Shown here: positions 42,814-52,930 of the stretch, in pieces
How positions within the stretch are numbered: the stretch's first letter is position 1
Layout of the letters: each line of letters starts with the position of its first letter
Assembly: GCF_023375815.1 (NCBI RefSeq)
Contig: NZ_CP067412.1
Location: forward strand, 1,488,001 to 1,552,000
Length of the DNA stretch: 64,000 nt
Reading direction: 5' to 3'
Source: Pseudomonas sp. HS6
Lineage (GTDB): Bacteria > Pseudomonadota > Gammaproteobacteria > Pseudomonadales > Pseudomonadaceae
Notes under the pieces: generated by a model
Seen by the model: only the letters and a program-made list of their open reading frames with translations
The model's database searches: none
What the model was told of the DNA's origin: nothing
Position numbers and translations under genes: made by a program

Positions 42814-42878
42814 TGGGGACGGATTCAGACCAGAATGAGAAAATAAATCGGTCCCCAATAGATAGTCCCCAATAGATA
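42814..42878. repeat. Inverted repeat with a 14-bp tandem duplication
   Basis: 'tggggacggatt' near 42813-42824 and 'aaatcggtcccca' near 42845-42857 form an imperfect inverted repeat. 'gtccccaatagata' is then present twice in direct tandem (42851-42864, 42865-42878). It lies between the SseB-like and NADAR genes. No transposase gene is near. Confidence 0.7.
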
Positions 42879-42965
42879 AAAAGTCGCTTAACGTCGATCA
42901 GGCAGTTTTCGTGTACGTCGTGGTAAAACTGTCGCTTCAAAGACCAATTGCCAAGGAAGCATTCA

Positions 42966-43511
42966 TTGCACGACTCAAAATATCTGGAAAACCTCCGCTC
43001 CCGCTTCAACTCAGGAGAGGAGCTTGAATTCATGTTTTTCTGGGGACACCAGCGAAGCAAGCACGGCGTCACAGCGTCGTGCTTCAGCCAGTGGTTCGAA
43101 GCCGAGTTCGTTGTCGACGGGCAACGCTACGCAACGGCCGAACATTTCATGATGGCCGAGAAAGCAGCCTTGTTCGGCGATCAGGACATTCGCGCTCAAG
43201 TGCTCCAGGCACCTACACCCAACGCAGCCAAAGCGCTTGGCCGTAAGGTGAGCGGATTCAACGAACACGATTGGCTGCAACATCGATATGAGATTGTCGT
43301 CCGGGCCAACCGAGCCAAGTTCTCGCAAAACCCGCAATTGAATGAATTTCTCAGGGAAACCGGCTCCAGCATCATCGTCGAGGCAAGCCCGGTTGACAGC
43401 ATCTGGGGCATCGGGCTCGCTCAGGATCACGAAAACGCGAGCAACCCCAACCTGTGGCAAGGCTTGAATCTGCTGGGGTTCGCGCTGATGCAGATTCGCG
43501 ACGAAAAATGA
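42966..43511 (+). CDS. NADAR-family N-glycosidase
   Basis: 181 residues from a TTG at 42966, chosen because AAGGAAG lies six bases upstream; the first ATG (43032) would cut into the family core 'FMFFWGH'. NADAR blocks are clear: 'FFWGHQ', 'ATAEHFMMAEKAALFGD' and 'DSIWGIGLAQD'. NADAR proteins cleave N-glycosidic bonds of ADP-ribose conjugates or riboflavin-pathway intermediates. It is cytoplasmic. Which substrate it takes is unknown. Nearby SseB-like and NTF2-like genes give no pathway. Confidence 0.87.
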   Translation: MHDSKYLENLRSRFNSGEELEFMFFWGHQRSKHGVTASCFSQWFEAEFVVDGQRYATAEHFMMAEKAALFGDQDIRAQVLQAPTPNAAKALGRKVSGFNEHDWLQHRYEIVVRANRAKFSQNPQLNEFLRETGSSIIVEASPVDSIWGIGLAQDHENASNPNLWQGLNLLGFALMQIRDEK

Positions 43512-43569
43512 TTCGCCCAGGTCGCGGCGATAGACACCGCGACCGGCGCACAGAAACGAAATCGGAAAA

Positions 43570-44010
43570 CTACGCGGCCGCCCTCTCATGCTCGCTTTCG
43601 TGGACATAGATCCACGAGATGCCCGAGGGTGAGTTTTCATCAAGACGCATGAGCGCCGAGTCGACTTTCTTCTTGGTGATCCCGTCCTTGACCAGATCGA
43701 ATACGGTCAGGAACAAGTCACCGGGAAGTGGCGTGATCGACAGATTGGTGATGTGCGATTCGGGGCTTCCAGCACGCTTCCCGTGCAGACCCCAAAGTCG
43801 TTCCCAGTAGTCGGCCCGTTCCATGATCTGACCATCCGTGAGCACCACGCGAAAATCGCTTGCCAGCGCGTCGTACAAGGGTTTTATGGCGCCTTCCGAT
43901 TGGGAAGACATACCGCGTGACCATGGAAAAAAGAGGTTGTACCAACGGTACACCTCGGCCTCGACGAGCGCAGTTTTAGCGGATGTTTCGAGTACTTCGC
44001 TGATTGCCAT
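43570..44010 (-). CDS. NTF2/SnoaL-like protein
   Basis: 146 residues from the ATG at 44010 with AAGGAG upstream. The cone-shaped NTF2-like pattern shows in 'VYRWYNLFF', 'PLYDALASDFRVVLTDGQIM' and 'RADYWERLWGLHG', then beta strands to the end. No catalytic residues are evident. The gene is convergent with the NADAR gene. Confidence 0.72.
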   Translation of the reverse strand: MAISEVLETSAKTALVEAEVYRWYNLFFPWSRGMSSQSEGAIKPLYDALASDFRVVLTDGQIMERADYWERLWGLHGKRAGSPESHITNLSITPLPGDLFLTVFDLVKDGITKKKVDSALMRLDENSPSGISWIYVHESEHERAAA

Positions 44011-44186
44011 CTGTGTTCTCCTTAACAAGCAAAAAGGCGCGTGTGGTCCGCAGAGCCTCTAACCTGTTGGATAGTATTGAGAACCGGCCAGCGGACAAAG
44101 ACGACCGAGCGATCGTTGTCCTCCTATCCGGGGCCAGCGACGAAACTGGCATACTCCCCCTGAATTTGATCATTTCGGAGACCCCT

Positions 44187-46046
44187 ATGCTTCGCGTGTT
44201 TGAACGCAGGCTCGACCCCTTCCCCCCCGACGAGGCGCCGCCGCCACCGGTTGGCCTGATGCGATTCCTGTGGGCCTGCACCCGCGGCGCCCGTGGCTAC
44301 GTCCTTGCGCTTGCGTTGCTGAGTGCCAGCGTGTCGATCTATGAAGCTTGGTTGTTTTCGTTTCTCGGACAAGTGGTGGACTTGCTCTCGACCTGGCAGG
44401 CCGGTGGCGAAGTGAGCGGGCAGGAAAGTCGAGTGCTGTGGGGCATCGCCATCGTGCTGCTCACCAGCATCGGCCTGGTGGCGTTGCGCACGATGGTGCA
44501 GCACCAGATTCTGGCGATCAATCTGCCGCTGCGGCTACGCTGGGACTTCCATCGTCTGATGCTGCGGCAAAGTCTTTCGTTTTTCTCCGATGAGTTCTCC
44601 GGCCGGGTCACGACCAAAGTGATGCAGACCGCGCTGGCCGTGCGCGAAGTGCTGTTCACCCTCATCGAAATCGCTCCCGGCATCGGCGTTTACTTTATTG
44701 CGATCATCGCGTTGGCCGGTGGCTTTGCCCTGAAACTCATGCTGCCCTTTCTTGCCTGGGTCGCGCTGTTCGGGTTGGCAATGCTGTACTTCGTGCCGCG
44801 CCTGGGGCAAGTCGGACAGGAACAGGCCCATGCGCGCTCCTCGATGACGGGGCGTATTTCCGACGCCTACACCAATATCACCACCGTCAAACTGTTCTCG
44901 CACTCCAACCGTGAAGCGCACTTCGCGCGCGCGGCCATGGAAGATTTCAAGCAGACCGGTTTTCGTCAGATGCGCCTGGTCAGCCAGTTCGAAATCGTCA
45001 ATCAGGCGCTGGTGGTCGGATTGATCCTTGGCGCAGGCGGCTATGCCCTCTGGCTCTGGCATCAGGGCCAGGTCGGTGCGGGCGCTGTGGCGGCGATCAC
45101 CGCGATGGCGCTGCGGATCAATGGCATGTCGCACTGGATCATGTGGCAAATGACGTCGCTGTTCGAAAACATCGGCACCGTGCAGGACGGCATGGCGACC
45201 CTGACCCGAGGTCCGAAGGTGCAGGATGCGCCGGACGCCGGCGTGCTGGTGCCGTCCGGCGGTGCCGTGACCTTTGACAACGTGCACTTCAACTACAACG
45301 GTGAACGTCAGGTGCTCGACGGGCTGAGCCTGCAGATCCGCGCGGGCGAAAAAATCGGCCTGGTGGGCCGCTCCGGAGCCGGCAAATCCACGCTGATCAA
45401 TCTGCTGTTGCGGTTCTATGACGTCGACAGCGGCGAGATTCGCATCGACGGGCAAAACATCGCGCAGGTAACCCAAGACAGTCTGCGCAGCGCCATCGGC
45501 ATGGTCACCCAGGATACGTCGCTGCTGCACCGCTCGATTCGCGACAACATCGCGTACGGCCGCCCGGACGCCAGCGATGCGCAAGTGCGCAGCGCCGCAG
45601 TCAATGCTCAGGCCGATGGTTTCATCAGCCAACTGAGTGATCGGCAAGGTCACACGGGCTATGACACGCTGGTGGGCGAGCGCGGCATCAAGCTTTCGGG
45701 TGGCCAGCGCCAACGTGTCGCCATCGCCCGGGTGATGCTCAAGAACGCGCCGATCCTGCTGCTCGACGAGGCCACCAGTGCTCTGGATTCCGAGGTAGAA
45801 GTCGCCATCCAGGAAAGTCTCGATGAAATGATGCAAGGCAAGACCGTCATCGCCATCGCCCATCGGTTGTCGACGATCGCGGCCATGGATCGGCTGATTG
45901 TCATGGATGAGGGCCGCATCATCGAACAAGGCACCCACGCCGAACTGCTGGAAAGAAACGGCACCTACGCACGACTCTGGCAGCATCAGAGCGGTGGTTT
46001 TCTGGGTGAGGATCAAAGGCTGGATGAGGCGATGGACCGGGCGTGA
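44187..46046 (+). CDS. ABC exporter, fused membrane and ATPase domains
   Basis: 619 residues from the ATG at 44187 (cggag upstream). The membrane half has six helices (about 30-340). The ATPase half has Walker A 'GRSGAGKST', signature 'LSGGQRQRVAIAR', Walker B 'ILLLDEATSALD' and switch histidine 'IAHRLST'. It forms a homodimer or heterodimer that exports a lipid, drug or peptide. No partner half-transporter is adjacent. The gap 44011-44186 holds its promoter region and no other gene. Confidence 0.92.
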   Translation: MLRVFERRLDPFPPDEAPPPPVGLMRFLWACTRGARGYVLALALLSASVSIYEAWLFSFLGQVVDLLSTWQAGGEVSGQESRVLWGIAIVLLTSIGLVALRTMVQHQILAINLPLRLRWDFHRLMLRQSLSFFSDEFSGRVTTKVMQTALAVREVLFTLIEIAPGIGVYFIAIIALAGGFALKLMLPFLAWVALFGLAMLYFVPRLGQVGQEQAHARSSMTGRISDAYTNITTVKLFSHSNREAHFARAAMEDFKQTGFRQMRLVSQFEIVNQALVVGLILGAGGYALWLWHQGQVGAGAVAAITAMALRINGMSHWIMWQMTSLFENIGTVQDGMATLTRGPKVQDAPDAGVLVPSGGAVTFDNVHFNYNGERQVLDGLSLQIRAGEKIGLVGRSGAGKSTLINLLLRFYDVDSGEIRIDGQNIAQVTQDSLRSAIGMVTQDTSLLHRSIRDNIAYGRPDASDAQVRSAAVNAQADGFISQLSDRQGHTGYDTLVGERGIKLSGGQRQRVAIARVMLKNAPILLLDEATSALDSEVEVAIQESLDEMMQGKTVIAIAHRLSTIAAMDRLIVMDEGRIIEQGTHAELLERNGTYARLWQHQSGGFLGEDQRLDEAMDRA

Positions 46047-46095
46047 GCCATCCCGCTGCACTTCCCCGCAGAACACTGACACTTTGAGGTATTGA

Positions 46096-47160
46096 ATGGT
46101 ATTTGCAAACACCTGGCGAGCGCTTGCCGCCCTGACAGTCTGCCTGTCCGGCGCCCAATACGCCGAGGCCGACGCGCCGCTGCTGTACACCCTGAGCGCT
46201 GCCAAGGCGTTGCCCGGTGACGGCCACAGTTGGGGCTTTGCCGCGTTGCAACCGCAAGGCTCACAACTGTTCGTGGCCCGTCGGGAAAATGGTTTGTCAG
46301 TCTTCGATGTCGACCAGCAAAAAATGCTGAAGACACTCGACAACTCCACCGGCGCCAACGCCGTCGCCTTCGTGCCTGAGCGCAATCGGGCGTATGTCGC
46401 CAACATGGATGGAACGCTGGGGATCGTGGCGCTGGATCGCCTGCAAGTCCTGCAACGGCTGAAGCTCGACTCAGGCAACCTCAACAACCTGCTTTACGAC
46501 GCCAGCCGTGATCGGTTGATCGTCACCAGTGGCCGGCGCGGCGATCACTCGACGTTGTATCTGATCGATGCGAAAACCGATCGACTGACCGATGCTGTGG
46601 ATGTGCCGGCGCAAAAACTCGACGGCCCGGTGATCCTTGAAAACGGCACCTTCATTGTCCCCATGCGCGACGAAGATAAAATCGCAGTGCTTTCAGGGGC
46701 GAAGCTCGAAGCTCGGCAGTTCTGGACATTCAAAGGCTGCAGCAAGCCCAGCGCACTGGCCGTGGACGAACCGCGTCAACGGCTGTTCGTGGCTTGCCGA
46801 GGCGACGATCCCACTCTGATCATCGCGGACCTGACCACGGGCAAAGCCTTGGGCACCCTGCCCATCGGCCGCGCCGTGAATGCACTGGCTTACGATCCCG
46901 TGAAAGACCAATTGCTGGTACCCAGCGGCGCCGACGCCAGCCTGGCGATTGTCCAGCGCAACGACCAAGGGCAGTACCAATTGCGCGGCACCGTCGGGAC
47001 CCGGCCATGGGCGCACAACATGGTGCTGGACGCCAAACGCGGACAGGCCTACCTGTTCACCGCCGACTTCACCCAGCCGGCACCGAGCCGGGAACAACCC
47101 AAGCCCGACCCGGAGTTTCATCCCGGCACCTTCACGGTTCTGACCTTCAAGTCGCAGTAA
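46096..47160 (+). CDS. Secreted beta-propeller (YncE-like) protein
   Basis: 354 residues, signal peptide about 1-26 (ALTVCLSGAQYAEA). Repeated blades are visible, each with a 'LFVARRENGLSVFD' or 'AYVANMDGTLGIVAL'-type strand pair, about seven in all. This is the YncE/WD40-like propeller seen in periplasmic binding or scaffold proteins. It may form a unit with the ABC exporter 49 bases upstream. Ligand unknown. Confidence 0.82.
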   Translation: MVFANTWRALAALTVCLSGAQYAEADAPLLYTLSAAKALPGDGHSWGFAALQPQGSQLFVARRENGLSVFDVDQQKMLKTLDNSTGANAVAFVPERNRAYVANMDGTLGIVALDRLQVLQRLKLDSGNLNNLLYDASRDRLIVTSGRRGDHSTLYLIDAKTDRLTDAVDVPAQKLDGPVILENGTFIVPMRDEDKIAVLSGAKLEARQFWTFKGCSKPSALAVDEPRQRLFVACRGDDPTLIIADLTTGKALGTLPIGRAVNALAYDPVKDQLLVPSGADASLAIVQRNDQGQYQLRGTVGTRPWAHNMVLDAKRGQAYLFTADFTQPAPSREQPKPDPEFHPGTFTVLTFKSQ

Positions 47161-47163
47161 AAC

Positions 47164-50100
47164 TCAGGATGCCTCAATGATCCCGGCGGCCTCAGCCTGC
47201 ACCTTGCGCCGCCGACGCTCGAACCACAGGTACACCACCGGCGTGGTGTAGAGCGTCAGGATCTGCGAAACCGCCAGACCACCGACAATCGCGATGCCCA
47301 ACGGCTGACGCAACTCCGAGCCGGCGCCGTGCCCGAACGCCAGTGGCACGGCCCCGAGCAAGGCGGCCAGCGAGGTCATCAGGATCGGCCGCAAGCGCAA
47401 CAGGCACCCTTCCCTCACCGCTTCACGCGGCGACAACCCACGTTGCTGCGCCTGCAAGGTGAAGTCGACAATCATGATCGCGTTCTTTTTGACGATGCCG
47501 ATCAGCAGAATGATCCCGATCATCCCCAGCACCGACAGATCCTGCCCGCACAGCATCAAGGCCAGCAGCGCGCCGAAACCGGCGGACGGCAAGGTCGAGA
47601 TGATCGTCAGCGGGTGGATCGCGTTTTCATACAACACCCCGAGCACGATGTAGACCGTCAGGATCGCTGCCAGAATCAGCCACGGTTGCGACTTCAGCGA
47701 ATCCTGAAACGCCTGGGCAGTGCCCTGGAAACTACCCACCACCGTGTCGGGCATCGCGACCGCCAGCGACGCCTGATTGATCGCGCTGACCGCTTCGCTC
47801 AAGGCGTGCCCCGGCGCGAGGTCGAACGACAGGGTAATGGCCGGAAACACGCCCTGATGGTTGATGATGATCGGCACCTGCTCGGTCTTGATGCTGGCCA
47901 GCAGGTTCAGCGGCACCAAGGCTCCTGAGCTGGCGCGAACGAACAGATGCTCAAGCGTCGCGGTAGACGTCTGCCAGCTTGGGTCCAGCTCCAGAATCAC
48001 ATGGTTCTGATCCAGTTGAGTGAACATCGTCGCGATCTGCCGCTGACCGAATGCGTCATACAGCACGTCATCAATCGCCTGAACGGTCACGCCCAGACGC
48101 GCAGCGGTCGGACGGTCGATCACCAAGGTCGACTGGGCGATCGCCTGTTGCTGGTCAGAGGTGACGTGTTGCAGTTGCGGCAAGGTCTTTAGTTTGGCCA
48201 GCAGCACCCCGCTCCAGTGATCCAGCTCGACACTGTCCGGGTCCTGCAAGGTGTACTGATACTGCGTCTTGCTGGCCCGGCCACCGATCTGGATATCCTG
48301 GTTGGCCTGCATGAACACCTTGACCCCGGACAACTCGTCCAGCGCCGGTTGCAGGCGCCGGATGACCTCGGCCGCACTCGCCGTGCGCTCACTGAACGGC
48401 TTGAGGTTGATCATCACCTTGCCCTGGCTGACCGTCGGGTTCGGGCCGATCCAGAAATACACCCGCGCCACCGCCGGATCCTGCCCGATGATCTCCGCCG
48501 CACGGTTGACCTGTGCACGCATGGCGATCGGCGAAATGTCCGCCGCCGCTTCCGCGACACCCTGAATCAGACCGTTGTCCTGCTGCGGGAAGAACCCCTT
48601 GGGAATGCTGACATACAGCACCGCCGTGGCTGCCAGCGTGGCAATCGCCACCGCCATGGTCAGGCGTTGATGATCCAGCACCCAATCCAGACTGCGTCGA
48701 TAGCCGTTGTGCAGTTGGTCGAACACCTGCTCGCAGGCCCGGGCAAAGCGCCCCTCCTCCTGATCGGCATGAGGTTTGAGCAGCCACGCGCACAGCATCG
48801 GCGTAATGGTCAGGGAGACGATGCCGGACATGATGATCGCCACGCTGACGGTCACCGCGAATTCACGCATCAAGCGCCCGACGATGCCGGACATCAACAG
48901 GATCGGCAGGAACACCGCGATCAGCGACACCGTCATCGAGATGATGGTGAAGCCGACTTCGCGCAAGCCATCGACCGCCGATTGCAGACGCGACTTGCCC
49001 ATTTCCAGATGCCGGACGATGTTTTCCATCACTACGATGGCGTCGTCCACCACGAACCCGACGGCAATCGCCAAGCCCATGATCGACAGGTTGTCGAGGC
49101 TGTAGCCGAGCAGATACATGACGCCGAACGTCGCCACCAGCGATAGCGGAATCGTCAGACTGGGAATCAGCGTGGCGGTGGCCTTGCGAAGGAACACGAA
49201 GATCACCACGACCACCAGCGCAATCGACAACAGCAAGGTGAACTGCATGTCATTGACCGACGCTTCGATAGTCTGGGTGCGGTCGCCCACCACTTGCACC
49301 TGCACGTCGCGGGGCAAGGACGCGGTCAGCTCGGGCAACTTGGCCTTGATCGTGGCGATGGTCGACAACAGGTTGAAACCCGGTTGCTTGTGGATGTCGA
49401 CGATGACCGTGGGTTCGCCGCCCAATTGCGCGGCTTGCTGGGTGTCCTCGGCCCCGGCGATGACCCGGCCCAGATCGCCGAGTTTGATCGGCATGCCGTT
49501 TTTATAGGCCACGACCTGATCGCGATAGTGCTGCGGATCGAGCAACTGGTCAGTCGCGCCAAGGGTGATCGAGCGACTCTGGCCATCGAGCGTGCCCTTG
49601 GGCTGATCGAGCGTGCTGACGCCGATCACGCTGCGCACATCTTCCAGCGTCAGGCCCCGTGCGGCCAGCGCATCAGGATCGATCTGCACGCGAACCGCCG
49701 GTTTCTGCTCGCCATGGAAATCCACCAGGCCGACGCCGGGCATTTGCGACAGGCGCTGGGCGATGTAGTTGTCGGCGTAGCGATCCAGCTCCGGCAGCGT
49801 GCGGGTCGGCGACGTCACCGCCAGCGACAGCACGGTGCCTTCGGCCGGGTTGACCTTGTTGAAGGTCGGCGCACTGGACATGGTCTTGGGCAGGTTCGGG
49901 GTGGCGGTGTTGATCGCCGTTTGCACGTCCTGTGCAGCGCCGTCGATGTCCCGCGACAGATCGAATTGCAACACGACCTGGGTCTTGCCGGCTGCGCTGG
50001 ACGAGGTCATCGAAGTGACCTGCGGTACGGCGGCGAAGGCCCGCTCCAGCGGCGTTGCCACCGACGAGGCCATGGTTTCTGCGCTCGCCCCCGAGAGTTT

Positions 50101-50247
50101 CGCGGTGACCTGAATGGTCGGGAAATCCACCGTCGGCAGCGGCGCTACCGGCAGCTGGAAGTATGCGAAAGCCCCCAGCAGCATGACGCCCAGCGCCAGA
50201 AGACTCAGCCCCACACGCCGTTGAATCAGCCCGGCCAGCGCATTCAT
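47164..50247 (-). CDS. RND efflux permease (HAE1, MdtC-like)
   Basis: 1027 residues. Twelve membrane helices and two large periplasmic loops. The N-terminus 'FAYFQLPVAPLPTVDFPTI' and proton-relay region 'GFVVDDAIVVMENI' are intact. Phrases resemble the MdtC/MuxC branch more than AcrB. It exports drugs or other amphiphiles using proton-motive force. The ATG overlaps the stop of the adaptor gene. It is the last gene of the operon: regulator, outer-membrane factor, adaptor, permease. Confidence 0.93.
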   Translation of the reverse strand: MNALAGLIQRRVGLSLLALGVMLLGAFAYFQLPVAPLPTVDFPTIQVTAKLSGASAETMASSVATPLERAFAAVPQVTSMTSSSAAGKTQVVLQFDLSRDIDGAAQDVQTAINTATPNLPKTMSSAPTFNKVNPAEGTVLSLAVTSPTRTLPELDRYADNYIAQRLSQMPGVGLVDFHGEQKPAVRVQIDPDALAARGLTLEDVRSVIGVSTLDQPKGTLDGQSRSITLGATDQLLDPQHYRDQVVAYKNGMPIKLGDLGRVIAGAEDTQQAAQLGGEPTVIVDIHKQPGFNLLSTIATIKAKLPELTASLPRDVQVQVVGDRTQTIEASVNDMQFTLLLSIALVVVVIFVFLRKATATLIPSLTIPLSLVATFGVMYLLGYSLDNLSIMGLAIAVGFVVDDAIVVMENIVRHLEMGKSRLQSAVDGLREVGFTIISMTVSLIAVFLPILLMSGIVGRLMREFAVTVSVAIIMSGIVSLTITPMLCAWLLKPHADQEEGRFARACEQVFDQLHNGYRRSLDWVLDHQRLTMAVAIATLAATAVLYVSIPKGFFPQQDNGLIQGVAEAAADISPIAMRAQVNRAAEIIGQDPAVARVYFWIGPNPTVSQGKVMINLKPFSERTASAAEVIRRLQPALDELSGVKVFMQANQDIQIGGRASKTQYQYTLQDPDSVELDHWSGVLLAKLKTLPQLQHVTSDQQQAIAQSTLVIDRPTAARLGVTVQAIDDVLYDAFGQRQIATMFTQLDQNHVILELDPSWQTSTATLEHLFVRASSGALVPLNLLASIKTEQVPIIINHQGVFPAITLSFDLAPGHALSEAVSAINQASLAVAMPDTVVGSFQGTAQAFQDSLKSQPWLILAAILTVYIVLGVLYENAIHPLTIISTLPSAGFGALLALMLCGQDLSVLGMIGIILLIGIVKKNAIMIVDFTLQAQQRGLSPREAVREGCLLRLRPILMTSLAALLGAVPLAFGHGAGSELRQPLGIAIVGGLAVSQILTLYTTPVVYLWFERRRRKVQAEAAGIIEAS

Positions 50248-51410
50248 TGGGCGGCCTCCGCCAAGTCGGCGGTGGTGTCAGTCTTTACCGGCATCACCTT
50301 CAACCCCGGTACCACCCGCGACTGGCCCTGCACCACAACGGTTTCACCTGCATTCAGGCCTTGGCGAATCCACTGCTTGCCGTCCACCACATTGGCGGCG
50401 TCCACCAGACGCGGTTGTACCCGCTGATCGGCATCGACCACGTAGACGAAACTGCCCTGACGCCCCAATTGCACGGCATCGGCCGGGACAACGGCCACAT
50501 CACGATGGGTCTGCACCAGCAACCGCGCACTGACCAATTCGCCCGGCCAGAGTTTGGCGTCGGCGTTGTCGAACTGCGCCTTGAGCTGGATCTGCCCGCT
50601 GGCCGCCGTCACCTGGCTGTCGATGAAACTCAGATGCCCCTGGGCGATTTCCTGTTGGCCGTCGCGGGTCATCGCGACCACTTGCAGGGCGCCTTTGGTG
50701 TTCTCTTCGAGGATCTCCGCCAGTTCGTCCTGGGACACGGCGAACGCGACGGAGATCGGATTCATCTGGGTGATCGTCACCAGCCCCGTCGCCTCGGCAC
50801 CGTGAGCAATCGCGCCGACATCCAGCAGACGCTGGCCCGTGCGGCCGGTCAGCGGCGCCTTGACCTGGGTGAACTCCAATTGCAGACGCGCCGCGTCCAG
50901 CGCCGCTTGATCGGCTTGCACCGTAGCCTGTTGCGCTGCCAGTTGGGCGCGGTAAGTGTCGACGTCCTGAGTCGGGCCGGCCTTGGCCGCCGCGAGTTTG
51001 CTGGCCCGGTCGAGGTTGACTCTGAGGTTTGCCAGTTGCGCCTGATCCTTGGCCAGCAACGCCTGAGCCTGGGCGACCTGAGCCTGATAAACCCGCGGAT
51101 CGATCACCGCCAACAGGCTGCCGGCGGTAACGCTCTGCCCTTCGTTGAACAAGACTTTCTGCAACTCGCCGTCCACCCTCACCCGCACATTCACGCTGTT
51201 GAGCGCCTGCACGTTGCCGATGGCACTGATCCACACCGGCAGATCCTGACGGCTGACCTGCGTCATCTGCACCGGGATCGCGCCGGCATCACTTTTTAAC
51301 GGAGCGGCCTGAGCGTGTTTTATCCATTGAAAACCGCCGACGGCCAGCGCCAGCGAAAGTGCCGCGACGCCCAGGAAAACGGCGCGACGACGTGGGTGCA
51401 GGACAGTCAT
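50244..51410 (-). CDS. RND periplasmic adaptor (membrane fusion protein)
   Basis: 388 residues. An N-terminal signal anchor (about 10-35), a lipoyl-like half (VRVRVDGELQKVLFNEGQSV in pieces), an alpha-hairpin ('YQAQVAQAQALLAKDQAQL'), the second lipoyl half ('LTGRTGQRLLDVGAIA') and beta-barrel domains follow in the usual order. It joins the permease to the outer-membrane factor. Stops and starts overlap by ATGA with both neighbours. Confidence 0.92.
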   Translation of the reverse strand: MTVLHPRRRAVFLGVAALSLALAVGGFQWIKHAQAAPLKSDAGAIPVQMTQVSRQDLPVWISAIGNVQALNSVNVRVRVDGELQKVLFNEGQSVTAGSLLAVIDPRVYQAQVAQAQALLAKDQAQLANLRVNLDRASKLAAAKAGPTQDVDTYRAQLAAQQATVQADQAALDAARLQLEFTQVKAPLTGRTGQRLLDVGAIAHGAEATGLVTITQMNPISVAFAVSQDELAEILEENTKGALQVVAMTRDGQQEIAQGHLSFIDSQVTAASGQIQLKAQFDNADAKLWPGELVSARLLVQTHRDVAVVPADAVQLGRQGSFVYVVDADQRVQPRLVDAANVVDGKQWIRQGLNAGETVVVQGQSRVVPGLKVMPVKTDTTADLAEAAQ

Positions 51411-52825
51411 GGGTGAGTCACCTGAGCAGAAGAATTGAGAGCGAGGGCATCAGCGGAAAAGTCCCCGCCCAGGGCCCGGAACAGGCCGACCGCCGCTTGA
51501 AGGTGTTGCAGACGCACCTGCAGCAGCGTGTCTTCGGCCTGATATTGCGTGCGTTCGACGATCAGCAGCGTCTGGAAGTCGGTGGAGCCGAGGCGGTAGC
51601 GAACCTGCGCCAGACGCGCCGCTTCCCGCGCCGAATCCACCGCCGAAGCGTTCAACGCGTAGCTCTTGTCGAGTTCACGGGCGGCGCTGATCTGGGTTTC
51701 GACGTCTTGCAGGGCTTCGACGATCGACTCGCGGTAATTCGCGGCCAGTTCCTGCACGTGGGCCTGATCGAAATGCAGCTGGCCCTTGAGCTGGCCACCG
51801 GCAAACACCGGCTGGCCAAGCGTGCCGATGACGCTCCAGATCTGCCCGCCGGCGAGGGTGTCGATCCCGCCGAGCAGGTCCAGCGACAGATTCGGCAGGA
51901 ACGCGGCGCGGGCGACACCAACGTCGAAGTTGGCGGATTTCAGCCGCGCTTCGGCGGCCTGGATGTCTGGCCGCTGACGCAGCAGGCCGATCGGCAGACC
52001 AGTCGCCGGTTGCGGCACTCGCAAGGCAGCGAGGCCGTCGCCCTGCAAATGGAAGCCTTCGGGCGGTGCGCCGACCAGCACCGCCAGTTGATACAGCGCC
52101 TGATCGCGCTGCTGACGCAACGGCGGCATCGCGGCTTCGAAGGTCTGCATGGCATTGCGCTGCTGGGCGACTTCAAGGTTGGAAACCGCGCCCTGACTGG
52201 CCTGGATCTCTACCAGATCAAGCACCTGACGGGCATCGTCAGCAATGGACTGTGCCAGACGCAGACGCTCTTCCAGCGACAGCACCTGAAAGTAGCTGTC
52301 GGCGATGCTCGCGCTCAGGCTCATGCGCAGGGTCTGTGCATCGAATGCCGTTGCATTGGCCAACGCATCGGCCGAATCGGCGGCGGCGCGCTGCTTGCCC
52401 CAGAAATCCACTTCATAGGTGGCTTCGGCAAACACGCTGCGTTTTTGCGTGGTGCCGTAATTGTTCTGGCGCTGATAGTTGCCGCCCAGATTCAGCGCCG
52501 GATATTGCCCGGCACCGGTGACCTGCGCCGACGCCCGCGCCTCGTCGATACGGCTGATTGCAGCTTTGAGGGTGAAGTTAGAGGCCAGCCCGCGCTCGAT
52601 CAACTGATCCAGCTCGGCGCTGTGAAACTCACGCCACCATTGCCCACCCGCCGCCGATTGACTGCCAGACGCCTCGTTCCACTGCTGGGCCAAGGGCAGC
52701 TCGGGTTGCCGATACTCGGGCACCATCGAACAGCCGCCGAGCGTCAGAACGCCCAACAGGATCAACGTCGCTGATGATTGAAATGCAACGCGCCGTCTGC
52801 GCGCATTCGCCATTGAAACCGACAT
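51407..52825 (-). CDS. RND outer-membrane factor lipoprotein (NodT/OprM family)
   Basis: 472 residues from the ATG at 52825; a TTG two codons earlier (52831) is also possible. The lipobox is 'LTLGGC', so the protein is acylated. Two OEP repeats of long helices follow ('IDEARASAQVTGAGQYPALNLGG' in pieces; 'GLPIGLLRQRPDIQAAEARL'). It forms the trimeric exit duct for the adaptor/permease encoded downstream. Confidence 0.92.
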   Translation of the reverse strand: MSVSMANARRRRVAFQSSATLILLGVLTLGGCSMVPEYRQPELPLAQQWNEASGSQSAAGGQWWREFHSAELDQLIERGLASNFTLKAAISRIDEARASAQVTGAGQYPALNLGGNYQRQNNYGTTQKRSVFAEATYEVDFWGKQRAAADSADALANATAFDAQTLRMSLSASIADSYFQVLSLEERLRLAQSIADDARQVLDLVEIQASQGAVSNLEVAQQRNAMQTFEAAMPPLRQQRDQALYQLAVLVGAPPEGFHLQGDGLAALRVPQPATGLPIGLLRQRPDIQAAEARLKSANFDVGVARAAFLPNLSLDLLGGIDTLAGGQIWSVIGTLGQPVFAGGQLKGQLHFDQAHVQELAANYRESIVEALQDVETQISAARELDKSYALNASAVDSAREAARLAQVRYRLGSTDFQTLLIVERTQYQAEDTLLQVRLQHLQAAVGLFRALGGDFSADALALNSSAQVTHP

Positions 52826-52930
52826 GAGCAAGCTGTCTCCCCCGCTTGAGCCTTTGTGGAGCGATCCACGAATGCGGCGAAGATAGCGAGGGGTGCCTGC
52901 CAGAGCGTTCCCCGGCAGATAAACTTTTGT

